A stretch of 56,169 nucleotides of DNA from Streptomyces sp. NRRL S-340 (GCF_000720185.1 NZ_JOIY01000047.1:1-56169), one strand, 5' to 3'; positions 8,114-16,581 are shown, counted from the stretch's first letter. The notes: generated by a model not told the origin, from the sequence alone. Made by a program: numbers and translations.

Positions 8114-9251
8114 CGGGGGCCTCCATCTCGATCGTGGTGCCCTTGCCGGGCGCCGATTCCACGGTCAGCGTGCCGCCGGCGCCGTCGGCCCGGTCCCGCA
8201 TGGAGACCAGCCCCAGGTGGCGGCCCGCGCGGCGCACCGTCCTCGGGTCGAAGCCCCTGCCGTCGTCCGTGACGCGCAGGACGGCGCCGTTGCCGCGGCG
8301 GTCGAGGGTGACGTCGACGTGTCCGGCGCCGGAGTGCCGCAGTGCGTTGTGCAGTGCCTCCTGGGCGACGCGGAGCATGGCCTCCTCCTGGGCGGCGGGC
8401 AGCGCGCGGAAGCCGCGGGCGGTGAAGGTGACGCGCGCGCTGTGGGCGCGGTCCAGGACCTGGACCTGGGTGCGCAGGGTGGCGACCAGTCCGTCCTCGT
8501 CGAGGGCCGCCGGGCGCAGCTCGACGACGGCGGCCCGCAGTTCGTCGGCGGCCTCGGCGGCGAGCACGGCCACCTGCTGCAGCTCGCCCTTGGCGCGGAC
8601 CGGGTCGCGGTCGACCAGGGCGGCGGCGGCCTGGGCGGTCAGGCGCAGCGAGAACAGCTTCTGGCTGACCGCGTCGTGCAGTTCGTGGGCGAGGCGGGAG
8701 CGCTCCTCGGCGATGGTCAGTTCACGGCTGCGCTCGTAGAGGCGGGCGTTGGTCAGGGCGATGGCGGCGTGCTGGGCGAGGATGGCGAGCAGTTCCTCGT
8801 CCTCCTCGGTGAAGCCGCAGCTGCCCTCCGGTTTGCGGCAGCGTTTGTTCGCCAGGAACAGGGCCCCGATGACCTCGTCGCCGTCCCGGACGGGCAGCCC
8901 GAGGAAGTCGGACATCTCCGGGTGGGTGGCCGGCCAGCCCTCGAAGCGGGGGTCCTTTCGCACGTCGGCCAGGCGCTCGGCGCGCGCCTCGTGGAGCATC
9001 GCGGCGAGGATGCCGTGCTGGCGCGGGAGCGGACCGATGGCGCGCCACTGTTCCTCGCTGACACCGTCGACCACGAACTGGGCGAAGCCGCCGTGGTCGT
9101 CGGGGACGCCGAGCGCGGCGTACTGCGCGTCGAGCAGCTCACGGGCGGAGGCGACGATCGTCTTGAGGACGTCGCGCACCTCCAGGTGCCTGCTCATGGC
9201 CAGCAGCGCGGAACTCACCGCGGCGAGGCCGGACCGGGGGCCTTGACTCAT
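8106..9251 (-). CDS. GAF-domain sensor histidine kinase (NarL partner)
   Basis: 381 residues from the ATG at 9251; a GTG nine bases upstream (9260) is an alternative. There is no membrane segment, so it is cytoplasmic. A GAF domain covers about residues 20-170 (FLGLPVRDGDEVIGALFLAN; a CxxxxxxC pair in KRCRKPEGSCGF could hold a cofactor). HisKA_3 follows with RLAHELHDAVSQKLFSLRL, His192 being the likely phosphoacceptor. The HATPase domain has the N box ALHNALRHSGA and G box VTDDGRGFDP. This matches DevS-like kinases with soluble GAF input. It overlaps its regulator gene by eight bases. Confidence 0.95.
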   Translation of the reverse strand: MSQGPRSGLAAVSSALLAMSRHLEVRDVLKTIVASARELLDAQYAALGVPDDHGGFAQFVVDGVSEEQWRAIGPLPRQHGILAAMLHEARAERLADVRKDPRFEGWPATHPEMSDFLGLPVRDGDEVIGALFLANKRCRKPEGSCGFTEEDEELLAILAQHAAIALTNARLYERSRELTIAEERSRLAHELHDAVSQKLFSLRLTAQAAAALVDRDPVRAKGELQQVAVLAAEAADELRAAVVELRPAALDEDGLVATLRTQVQVLDRAHSARVTFTARGFRALPAAQEEAMLRVAQEALHNALRHSGAGHVDVTLDRRGNGAVLRVTDDGRGFDPRTVRRAGRHLGLVSMRDRADGAGGTLTVESAPGKGTTIEMEAPGG

Positions 9252-9762
9252 GTGGCTCACGGTACCGGCGGGGTGCGACAGCGGGATCGGACCTGTGGAG
9301 GCCCTTCCTGGGCCGCGGGTCGTAGGTCTGGGGACGGTCCCGGCCGGGCCCGGGGGCGGAGACAGGGGAAGGGGAAGGAGGCCGACAGCCCCGGGCGGGC
9401 CGAGGCGGGGGCGGAGGAAGGGGGGTGTGTCGGAGCGGGGGGCGCCGGAGCGCGAGGTGCGCGGTGCGCCGTGCGGGGCGTGGCGGGCTGCCGGCCGGCC
9501 CGGACGAGGGCGGCGGCCTCGCGGGCGCTGAGGAGGGGGACCGCCGGGCGGGTGGCGGTCCCCCGCGGTCATGAGGAGGCGCAGGGCGGGCACCCCCCTG
9601 GGCAGGAGTGCGGCGACGCGCACCTCGTCCTTCCGGAGGAGAGCCCTCACGCAGTGCGTTGCGATGGCAACCAAACGTGAGGAAGCCGCTCCGCCGATGT
9701 GAGGACGCGCATAGGGCGCACATCACGTACGAAGGGGCATAGGAGAGACGGCTCCCCTGGTG
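9252..9762. other. Intergenic region before the terminator-capped leader
   Basis: I find no convincing gene in these 511 bases. 9252-9600 is a very GC-rich spacer. A 12-codon ORF begins with ATG at 9664 (MATKREEAAPPM) but lacks a nearby ribosome binding site. The stretch must hold the kinase promoter (minus strand) and whatever promoter drives the plus-strand RNA that ends at 9796. Confidence 0.4.
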
Positions 9763-9796
9763 AACGGGACAGACATCCCTGTCTGTCCCGTTTTGT
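9763..9796 (+). terminator. Strong intrinsic terminator in the leader of the lysozyme-like gene
   Basis: Twelve-base perfect arms AACGGGACAGAC (9763-9774) and GTCTGTCCCGTT (9781-9792) close a six-base loop, ATCCCT, and are followed by TTTT counted from the stem end. It is the cleanest terminator in the window. No plus-strand gene lies upstream of it, and the lysozyme-like gene starts 182 bases downstream on the same strand. Confidence 0.85.
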
Positions 9797-9879
9797 CGCT
9801 TCCTGATCCACTACCCGGCTTCGTACGTCACACCTTTGCCCTCGGATTTTGCGGCCGCTAAGAATTGCTCTCGTCGCTC

Positions 9880-9907
9880 AACGCCGCGGGTTTCCGCCCA
9901 CGGCGTT
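9880..9907 (+). other. Hairpin in the 5' leader of the lysozyme-like gene
   Basis: AACGCCGCGGG (9880-9890) pairs with CCCACGGCGTT (9897-9907), with one mismatch and a six-base loop. It lies 70 bases upstream of the ATG at 9978. It is a possible transcript-start or processing structure and does not match the ydaO (cyclic di-AMP) riboswitch consensus known before other cell-wall hydrolase genes. Confidence 0.55.
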
Positions 9908-9977
9908 CGTGTGGGAAGGACCCCCTCCCGCAGTCCGGAGAGCGACCTCCGCGCTACTCGAAGAGGTCCATTTCGCC

Positions 9978-10715
9978 ATGCCCGCAAACTTCCGTCTGCT
10001 CCGCCATAGTCGTGCCCTGACCCGCACCCACAAGGCCGCCGTCGCCGGTGCCGCCACCCTCGGTGCCGCCGCCCTCGCCTTCACCGCCGCCCCCGGCGGT
10101 GCCCACACCACGACGTCCGCCGACGCCGTCGCGGCCCCGGTGCGGATCGGCTCGCAGCCGGTCAAGGACGTCAAGGCCGACGTCACCGACCAGCTCGCCG
10201 GCGGCAGCGTCAAGATCCAGGCCATCGAGGCCAAGAAGCAGGCCGCGGCCCAGCACAAGGCCCAGGCCGCCGCCCGGCACAAGGCCGAAGCCGCCGCCCG
10301 GCACAAGGCCGAGGCCGCCCGCCAGGCCGGGAAGGCCGCCTCGCGCTCCGCCGCGCGCCCGCAGATGCAGACGGTCGCCGCCGCCACCAGCTACGGCAAC
10401 AACCTCGACGGCTGGATCCGGCAGTCGCTGGCGATCATGAGGCAGCACAACATCCCCGGCTCCTACAGCGGCCTGCACCGCAACATCATGCGGGAGTCCT
10501 CGGGCAACCCGATGGCCATGAACGGCTGGGACATCAACGCCCGCAACGGCATCCCCTCCAAGGGCCTGCTGCAGGTCATCCAGCCGACCTTCAACACGTA
10601 CCACGTGCCCGGCACCTCGGCGAACATCTACGACCCGGTCGCCAACATCACCGCCGCGGCCAACTACGCGGCCCACCGCTACGGCTCGATCGACAACGTC
10701 AACAGCGCGTACTGA
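9978..10715 (+). CDS. Secreted transglycosylase SLT/lysozyme-like protein
   Basis: 245 residues from the ATG at 9978. An Arg/Lys-rich N-terminus and the hydrophobic stretch AAVAGAATLGAAALAFTAAP form a signal peptide. An Ala/Lys/His-rich helical linker follows at about 80-120 with repeated AAARHKAEA, encoded by a near-perfect 24-base duplication. The C-terminal domain (about 140-245) has the lysozyme-like fold: HRNIMRESSGNPMAMNGWD with the candidate catalytic Glu173, then GLLQVIQPTFNTYH and AAANYAAHRYGS. It probably cleaves peptidoglycan during growth or germination. Its leader carries a strong terminator and a second hairpin. Confidence 0.92.
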   Translation: MPANFRLLRHSRALTRTHKAAVAGAATLGAAALAFTAAPGGAHTTTSADAVAAPVRIGSQPVKDVKADVTDQLAGGSVKIQAIEAKKQAAAQHKAQAAARHKAEAAARHKAEAARQAGKAASRSAARPQMQTVAAATSYGNNLDGWIRQSLAIMRQHNIPGSYSGLHRNIMRESSGNPMAMNGWDINARNGIPSKGLLQVIQPTFNTYHVPGTSANIYDPVANITAAANYAAHRYGSIDNVNSAY

Positions 10716-10754
10716 CCCCGCGGGGTCGGCGCGGACCTCTGACGGCGGACGCGG

Positions 10755-10786
10755 AAGGGCGGCACCCGGTGTGGGGTGCCGCCCTT
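10755..10786. terminator. Hairpin between the lysozyme-like gene and the FHA-ABC gene
   Basis: Thirteen-base perfect arms AAGGGCGGCACCC (10755-10767) and GGGTGCCGCCCTT (10774-10786) close a six-base loop. It lies between convergent genes and probably terminates both ways. Confidence 0.78.
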
Positions 10787-10861
10787 CGCCGTTCTCCGCC
10801 GCTCGCCGCGCGGTCCGTGCCTCACCGCCCGCGCGCCGCGGCGCGCGTCACGCGGTGCGCG

Positions 10862-13405
10862 TCACTTGCGCATGACCTCGGGCTCGTGGCGGCGCAGGAA
10901 GCGCGCCACCAGGAAGCCGCAGACGACGCCGAGGGCGATCAGCGCGGCCATGTCGAGGCTCCAGGCCGAGACCGTGTGGTCCCACAGCGGGTCGGTGCTG
11001 GTCGGGTCGTCCTTGTTCGGGGCGATGTTGTTGAAGTCCAGCGTGGCGCCGGCCCCGGCCACCGCCCAGCGCGACGGCATCAGGTACGAGAACTCGTTGA
11101 CGCCGAGCGTGCCGTGCAGCGTGAACAGGCAGCCGGTGAAGACGACCTGGATGATCGCGAACATCACCAGCAGCGGCATGGTCTTCTCGGCGGTCTTCAC
11201 CAGCGAGGAGATCACCAGGCCGAACATCATCGAGGTGAAGCCCAGCGCCATGATCGGCAGGCACAGCTCGAACAGCGTCGCGTTGCCGAGGATCAGGCCC
11301 TTGCCGGGGATCTCGCGGCTGGAGAAGCCGATCAGGCCCACCAGCAGGCCCTGCAGCACGGTGATCACACCGAGCACCACGACCTTGGACATGAGGTACG
11401 CCGACCGGGACAGGCCGGTGGCGCGCTCCCGCTCGTAGATCACCCGTTCCTTGATCAGCTCGCGGACGGAGTTCGCCGCGCCCGCGAAGCAGGCGCCGAC
11501 CGCCAGGATCAGCAGGACGGTGGTCGCCGTGCCGTTCGGGGTCGGCAGGTGCGTCCTGGAGTTGACCGGGTTGACCAGCAGGCCCTTGTCGTGGTCGATG
11601 AGCAGGCTGACCGCGCCGAGCACCGCCGGGAGGATCACCGTCAGCGCGAGGAAACCCCTGTCGGAGGCGATGACGGACACGTACCGCCGGATCAGGGTCA
11701 GCAGCTGTGAGCCCCAGCCCTGCGGCTTGGGCGGCTTGATGGCCTGCGGCGGCGGCATGCTCACCGACTGCGGGGCGACCGCGTCGATGTCCGCGGCGTA
11801 CATCTGGTAGTGCTGCGAGCCCTTCCAGCGGCCCGCCCAGTCGTAGTCGCGGTAGTTCTCGAAGGCGGAGAAGACGTCGGCCCAGCTGCCGTAGCCGAAG
11901 AAGTTCAGCGCCTCCTCGGGCGGCCCGAAGTAGGCGACGCTGCCGCCCGGCGCCATCACCAGGAGCTTGTCGCAGATCGCCAGCTCGGCCACCGAGTGGG
12001 TGACCACCAGGACGGTGCGGCCGTCGTCGGCGAGGCCGCGCAGCAGCGTCATCACGTCGCGGTCCATGCCCGGGTCGAGGCCGGAGGTCGGCTCGTCCAG
12101 GAAGATCAGCGACGGCTTGGTGAGCAGCTCCAGGGCGACCGAGACGCGCTTGCGCTGGCCGCCGGAGAGCGAGGTGACCTTCTTGTCCTTGTGGATGTCG
12201 AGCTTCAGCTCGCGCAGCACCTCGTCGATGCGGGCGTCGCGTTCGGCGCCCGTGGTGTCGGAGGGGAAGCGCAGCTTGGCCGCGTACTTCAGCGCCTTCT
12301 TGACGGTCAGCTCCTTGTGCAGGATGTCGTCCTGCGGGACCAGACCGATGCGCTGACGCAGCTCGGCGAACTGCTTGTACAGGTTCCGGTTGTCGTAGAG
12401 GACCTCGCCCTGGTCGGCCGGGCGGTAGCCGGTGAGCGCCTTGAGCAGGGTGGACTTGCCGGAACCGGACGGGCCGATGACCGCGATCAGCGACTTCTCC
12501 GGGACGCCGAAGGAGACGTCCTTGAGGATCTGCTTGCCGCCGTCGACCGTGACGGTCAGGTGCCGGGCGGAGAAGGACACCTCACCGGTGTCGACGAACT
12601 CCTCCAGGCGGTCGCCGACGATCCGGAACGTCGAGTGGCCGACGCCGACGATGTCGGCGGGACCGAGCGTGGCCGAGCCGCCCTTGGTGATCGGCTGGCC
12701 GTTGACGTAGGTGCCGTTGTGCGAGCCCAGGTCGCGGATCTCCATGCGGCCGTCGGGCATGGAGTGGAACTCGGCGTGGTTGCGGGAGACCTGGAGGTCG
12801 GAGACGACCAGGTCGTTCTCCAGGGCACGGCCGATGCGCATCACGCGGCCCAGGGAGAACTGGTGGAACGTGGTCGGGCTGCGGTCGCCGTGCGCCGGCG
12901 GCGCCCCCGCGCCACCACCGGGGCCCTGCTGCTGCGGGACCGAAGGCGCCTGCTGGGCCTGCGGCTGCTGCTGCCGGCCGGCCTGCGGGTCGCCCGGCGC
13001 GGCCGGCTGCGGCGCCCGCTGATCGCCCCAGCCGGCCCCCGCACCCTGGGCGGCGTAGGGCTGCTGCTGCGGCTGGGCCTGCGGTGTCGCGACGGCCGCG
13101 GTGGCGGCCGCGAGGTTCAGGCACGGGCCGTCGGTGGCGTTGCCGAGGTGAACGGCCGAGCCGGGGCCGATCTCCACCTGCTGGATCCGCTGCCCCCGCA
13201 CGAACGTGCCGTTGGTGCTGCCGTGGTCCTCGATCACCCAACTGCGGCCGTTGTGGCTGACCGTGGCGTGACGCCAGGAGACCCTGGCGTCGTCGAATGC
13301 GATGTCACCCTGCGGATCACGGCCGAGGGTGTAGGCCCTGGACGGATCGAGCGTCCAGGTCCGTCCATTGGTTTCCAGTACGAGTTCCGGCACTCCAAGC
13401 CCCAC
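10862..13405 (-). CDS. FHA-domain ABC transporter (ATPase-permease fusion)
   Basis: 847 residues from a GTG at 13405. Order: FHA domain 1 (about 25-95; YTLGRDPQGDIAFDD, DHGSTNGTFVRG); a Gln/Pro/Ala-rich linker (105-185); FHA domain 2 (about 193-265; IGRALENDLVVSDLQVSRNH, DLGSHNGTYVNG); an ABC ATPase (GPSGSGKST, LSGGQRKRVSVALELLTKP, FLDEPTSGLDP); then an ABC-2 type membrane domain of about six helices. Two FHA domains imply recruitment by phosphothreonine, probably from a Ser/Thr kinase. The layout resembles mycobacterial Rv1747. A promoter-like TTCACC-N17-TAGACT lies at 13467-13439. Substrate unknown; export of lipid or envelope material is plausible. Confidence 0.93.
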   Translation of the reverse strand: MGLGVPELVLETNGRTWTLDPSRAYTLGRDPQGDIAFDDARVSWRHATVSHNGRSWVIEDHGSTNGTFVRGQRIQQVEIGPGSAVHLGNATDGPCLNLAAATAAVATPQAQPQQQPYAAQGAGAGWGDQRAPQPAAPGDPQAGRQQQPQAQQAPSVPQQQGPGGGAGAPPAHGDRSPTTFHQFSLGRVMRIGRALENDLVVSDLQVSRNHAEFHSMPDGRMEIRDLGSHNGTYVNGQPITKGGSATLGPADIVGVGHSTFRIVGDRLEEFVDTGEVSFSARHLTVTVDGGKQILKDVSFGVPEKSLIAVIGPSGSGKSTLLKALTGYRPADQGEVLYDNRNLYKQFAELRQRIGLVPQDDILHKELTVKKALKYAAKLRFPSDTTGAERDARIDEVLRELKLDIHKDKKVTSLSGGQRKRVSVALELLTKPSLIFLDEPTSGLDPGMDRDVMTLLRGLADDGRTVLVVTHSVAELAICDKLLVMAPGGSVAYFGPPEEALNFFGYGSWADVFSAFENYRDYDWAGRWKGSQHYQMYAADIDAVAPQSVSMPPPQAIKPPKPQGWGSQLLTLIRRYVSVIASDRGFLALTVILPAVLGAVSLLIDHDKGLLVNPVNSRTHLPTPNGTATTVLLILAVGACFAGAANSVRELIKERVIYERERATGLSRSAYLMSKVVVLGVITVLQGLLVGLIGFSSREIPGKGLILGNATLFELCLPIMALGFTSMMFGLVISSLVKTAEKTMPLLVMFAIIQVVFTGCLFTLHGTLGVNEFSYLMPSRWAVAGAGATLDFNNIAPNKDDPTSTDPLWDHTVSAWSLDMAALIALGVVCGFLVARFLRRHEPEVMRK

Positions 13406-13438
13406 TGAGTTGTCCCCCGAATTGCCCCCGTCGCGGGG

Positions 13439-13467
13439 AGTCTAGGGATGTCGAACATCGTGGTGAA
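13439..13467 (-). promoter_or_regulatory. Candidate promoter of the FHA-ABC gene
   Basis: On the minus strand TTCACC (13467-13462) and TAGACT (13444-13439) are 17 bases apart, a good HrdB-type match. The -10 ends 33 bases before the GTG at 13405. The remaining 412 bases to serB (13468-13879) hold no recognised gene or structure. Confidence 0.5.
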
Positions 13468-13879
13468 CTATTCCAGGCTCCGCCCTCTGACCGAAAGCCG
13501 GGCCTTGTCATGAGTGCGTAACGCGCACCCCCGCCGGACGGCAGCCGCGGGGTCGAAACCCGGCCGGAAAGTGGTATTCCGGCCCGAGGAGGACACACGG
13601 CGGACCCTCGCGGCGGCGGCACGCGGTGCCGTGGGCGCGGTCACCGCGTCCCGCGGCCGGCCGGAAGGGGCGTCGAGGCGCGCCCCGCCGTCGAGATCGC
13701 GCCAGCGGCACCGGGGCTGCGGCCGAGGGCGGCCGGGTCCGGGCCGGAGGTGGCGGATCCCGGCGCGGGGCTGGTCGTCCCGGTGCCCGTCGGCCACCTG
13801 GACGTCACCGGCTGTTCGCTGTCCGCCAGGCGGACCTGGGGGGCGCAAGGCACGGGGTGCCGGATACGGTGGAATCACC

Positions 13880-15088
13880 ATGAGCGCTTCGCAGAGTTCC
13901 GATGACCTCACCCTTCTCGTCAAGATCTTCGGGAAGGACAGGCCGGGCATCACGGCCGGTCTCTTCGACACCCTCGCGGCCTACTCCGTCGACGTGGTCG
14001 ACATCGAGCAGGTCGTCACCCGTGGCCGGATGGTGCTGTGCGCGCTCGTCACCCAGCCGTCCCCCGGTCTGGAGGGCGACCTGCGCGCCACGGTGCACAG
14101 CTGGGCCGAGTCGATGAGGATGCAGGCGGAGATCATCTCGGGCCGGGGCGACAACCGGCCGCGCGGCCTCGGACGCTCCCTGGTCACCGTGCTCGGCCAC
14201 CCGCTCACCGCCGAGGCCACCGCCCAGATCGCGGCGCGGATCACCAAGACCGGCGGGAACATCGACCGGATCTTCCGGCTCGCCAAGTACCCGGTCACGG
14301 CCGTGGAGTTCGCCGTGTCCGGGGTGGAGACCGAACCGCTGCGCACCGCGCTGGCGACGGACGCGGCGGCCCTCGGGGTCGACGTGGCGGTCGTCGCGGC
14401 GGGGCTGCACCGCCGGGCCCAGCGCCTGGTCGTCATGGACGTGGACTCGACGCTCATCCAGGACGAGGTGATCGAGCTGTTCGCCGCGCACGCGGGGTGC
14501 GAGGACAAGGTCGCCGAGGTGACGGCGGCCGCGATGCGCGGGGAACTGGACTTCGAGCAGTCGCTGCACGCCCGGGTGGCGCTCCTGGCGGGGCTGGACG
14601 CCTCGGTGGTGGACAAGGTGCGCAGCGAGGTGCGGCTGACGCCGGGCGCGCGGACCCTGATCCGTACGCTGAAGCGGCTCGGTTACCAGGTCGGTGTGGT
14701 CTCGGGTGGTTTCACCCAGGTCACGGACGATCTGAAGGACCGGCTCGGACTGGACTTCGCGCAGGCCAACACGCTGGAGATAGTCGACGGGAAGCTGACG
14801 GGACGGGTCACGGGCGAGATCGTCGACCGGGCCGGCAAGGCACGGCTGCTGCGCAGGTTCGCCGCCGAGGCGGGCGTACCGCTGGCGCAGACCGTGGCGA
14901 TCGGTGACGGTGCGAACGATCTGGACATGCTGAACGCGGCGGGTCTCGGCGTAGCCTTCAACGCCAAGCCGGTGGTCCGCGAGGCCGCGCACACGGCGGT
15001 GAACGTGCCCTTCCTCGACACCGTCCTCTACCTGCTCGGTGTCACCCGCGAAGAGGTCGAGGCGGCGGACGCCCACGAGGAGCGCTGA
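13880..15088 (+). CDS. serB: Phosphoserine phosphatase SerB with ACT domain
   Basis: 402 residues from the ATG at 13880, where family similarity begins; the long upstream open frame is not coding-like. The N-terminal ACT domain starts LTLLVKIFGKDRPGITAGLF, and a second ACT-like segment follows (SLVTVLGHPLTAEATAQIA). The HAD domain has motif I MDVDSTLIQDEVIELFA (Asp187 nucleophile, Asp189), motif II VVSGGFTQV, and motif III/IV AIGDGANDLDMLNAAG. It dephosphorylates phosphoserine in the last step of serine synthesis; the ACT region usually senses amino acids. Convergent with sixA. Confidence 0.96.
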   Translation: MSASQSSDDLTLLVKIFGKDRPGITAGLFDTLAAYSVDVVDIEQVVTRGRMVLCALVTQPSPGLEGDLRATVHSWAESMRMQAEIISGRGDNRPRGLGRSLVTVLGHPLTAEATAQIAARITKTGGNIDRIFRLAKYPVTAVEFAVSGVETEPLRTALATDAAALGVDVAVVAAGLHRRAQRLVVMDVDSTLIQDEVIELFAAHAGCEDKVAEVTAAAMRGELDFEQSLHARVALLAGLDASVVDKVRSEVRLTPGARTLIRTLKRLGYQVGVVSGGFTQVTDDLKDRLGLDFAQANTLEIVDGKLTGRVTGEIVDRAGKARLLRRFAAEAGVPLAQTVAIGDGANDLDMLNAAGLGVAFNAKPVVREAAHTAVNVPFLDTVLYLLGVTREEVEAADAHEER

Positions 15089-15097
15089 GGGCCTGCA

Positions 15098-15265
15098 CAC
15101 CTACGTCGTGTGACACCCACGCCGTATGGCACCAACGCCGCGTGACGCCTACGCCGCGTGCTGACGGCCAGGGCACCTACGCCGTGTGCCGGCGGGCTGG
15201 GCACTCCGCCGTCCGCCGGGGGCCTGAGCACCTCGGCCGTCCGCCGACGGCCTGCACACCTCGGC
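15098..15265. repeat. Degenerate tandem repeat between serB and sixA
   Basis: Starting at 15098, 16-base units of the form CACCTACGTCGTGTGA recur: the first four are contiguous, and later ones are separated by 12-base spacers such as TGACGGCCAGGG and CGGCGGGCTGGG. The copies diverge progressively rightwards to about 15265. It lies wholly in the gap between convergent genes. Confidence 0.7.
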
Positions 15266-15336
15266 CGCGCCGTGAGTGCCTGCGCGCGCCCGCCGGGCCT
15301 GTGCCGAGGGCCTGCGCAAGCCCCCCGGCCGCTGAG

Positions 15337-15357
15337 CCCCGGGCCCAGGGCCCGGGG
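15337..15357. terminator. Hairpin between convergent serB and sixA
   Basis: CCCCGGGCCC (15337-15346) and GGGCCCGGGG (15348-15357) are perfect complements around a single A. It lies eight bases beyond the sixA stop. It has no T-tail. Confidence 0.65.
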
Positions 15358-15364
15358 CCATCGC

Positions 15365-15883
15365 TCACTCCGAGGGTGCCCAGTAGTCGACCAGCGTGGC
15401 CACGCCCGGCTCCAGGGTCTTCCAGGGGCCGTCGAAGGAGAGGACGGCGAACGCCGCAGCCGGGAAGCCTCGGCGGCTCAGCCGCTCACGGGCGTCGCCC
15501 TCGGCCGCGCCGGACAGCACCTCGGTCAGACCCTGGATGCCCGGGTTGTGGCCGATCAGGACGGCGTTGCGCACGTCGTCCGGCGTCTCGTTGAGCACGG
15601 CGATCAGTTCGCCCGGCGAGGCGTCGTAGATCCGCTCCTCATAGACGGTTTTCGGCCGCTCCGGCAGCTCGTGGACGGCGAGCTTCCAGGTCTCACGGGT
15701 GCGCACGGCGGTCGAGCACAGGGCCAGGTCGAACACGACACCGGCGTCGGCGAACTTGCGGCCGGCCACCGCCGCGTCCTTGCGGCCCCGCTCGGCCAGT
15801 GGTCGCTCGTGATCGGTCACTTGTGGCCAGTCGGCTTTCGCATGCCGGAAGAGGACGATCCTGCGGGGTTCTGCGACGCTCAT
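15365..15883 (-). CDS. SixA-type histidine phosphatase
   Basis: 172 residues from the ATG at 15883 (MSVAEPRRIVLFRHAKADW). The RHG-like motif here is RHA with His14 as the expected phosphohistidine residue. The other branch features of the family are present: ERPLAERGRKDA near 30-41, SSTAVRTRET-like CSTAVRTRET near 61-70, and VLIGHNPGI near 115-123 with the second catalytic His. Family members include phosphohistidine and small-molecule phosphatases; substrate unknown. The in-frame region upstream of 15883 could extend it but does not look like family sequence. Convergent with serB. Confidence 0.9.
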   Translation of the reverse strand: MSVAEPRRIVLFRHAKADWPQVTDHERPLAERGRKDAAVAGRKFADAGVVFDLALCSTAVRTRETWKLAVHELPERPKTVYEERIYDASPGELIAVLNETPDDVRNAVLIGHNPGIQGLTEVLSGAAEGDARERLSRRGFPAAAFAVLSFDGPWKTLEPGVATLVDYWAPSE

Positions 15884-15997
15884 GGAATCCAGCTTCGCAT
15901 GAAACAGGCCATGAGGCGCAGGGAGTTGACAGGCGTGCCCCATGCGTGGCGGGTCCGGCACGGAGCGGGACCGGCGGTCGTGGGGAGGGGCGCCGGC

Positions 15998-16204
15998 TCA
16001 GCGGCCGAGCAGTTCCTGGGCGCGCTGCAGGAGCTGGGTGATCGCGGGGTCGCCGGTGGCCGCATGGGCGTCCGACGGGTTCAGTATCAGAGCGAGCAGG
16101 GCGACGAAGGCGAGGGCCGGCAGGGCCAGGGCCCACCACGGCAACCGGATGTCCACCCCGCCCGTGGTCGCCGGGCGGGTCCGGGTGTGCGTACGGACCG
16201 GCAT
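15998..16204 (-). CDS. Small membrane protein, unknown function
   Basis: 68 residues from the ATG at 16204. There is one clear membrane helix (PWWALALPALAFVALLALIL, about 23-42), preceded by an Arg-rich N-terminus and followed by a short domain ending ITQLLQRAQELLGR. The segment LNPSDAHAATG could be a signal-peptidase site, so it might be secreted rather than anchored. Codon bias is typical of the genome. I recognise no domain. Confidence 0.7.
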   Translation of the reverse strand: MPVRTHTRTRPATTGGVDIRLPWWALALPALAFVALLALILNPSDAHAATGDPAITQLLQRAQELLGR

Positions 16205-16414
16205 GATCGCCTCCGCTGGTCTCCGAGGGCTTCACGGACCGCCTGTCCGCGGTCACATCTCGAAGGTACGGAACCGGCGGGCCGGGGCCTATCCGGTGAT
16301 CCACCCACTCGACCCTGACCTGTACCCCCTAGGGGACGGGGGGCCAGCCCTACCCCGCGGCCCGTACGGAGGCGCGCGGGGCAGGCGGGGCGCCGGGGTC
16401 CAGCAGGGGCCGGG

Positions 16415-16534
16415 TCAGGGCGAGACCACGGTCGCGACGATGGCGATGATCACGAAGATGGCGAAGAAGGAGCCGAAGATCAGCAGCATCTTCTTCTGGC
16501 TGTTCTTCGGGTTCGGGTCGAGCACAGGCTGCAT
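16415..16534 (-). CDS. Tiny transporter-associated membrane protein (SGM_5486-like)
   Basis: 39 residues: MQPVLDPNPKNSQKKMLLIF continuing into a hydrophobic helix GSFFAIFVIIAIVATVVSP. ATG at 16534. It lies 47 bases downstream of the MFS gene on the same strand. From memory it matches a small Streptomyces family named for its linkage to MFS transporter genes; the name was not checked by search. The helix may assist or regulate the exporter. Confidence 0.75.
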   Translation of the reverse strand: MQPVLDPNPKNSQKKMLLIFGSFFAIFVIIAIVATVVSP

Positions 16535-16581
16535 GGCCCCAGTTTCGCACCCGCTCCCCGCGCGCGGGCGCCGGGGGCGTC

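Noticed and set aside
9680..9977. Possible ydaO (cyclic di-AMP) riboswitch before the lysozyme-like gene
   Set aside because: Leaders of other wall hydrolase genes carry it, but the conserved core is not visible here; only two simple hairpins are present.
13514..13879. N-terminal extension of SerB
   Set aside because: The translated stretch is Arg/Pro/Gly-rich with no ACT similarity; homology begins at the ATG at 13880.
15098..15265. CRISPR-like repeat array
   Set aside because: Units are too short and degenerate, spacers are repetitive, and no cas gene is nearby.
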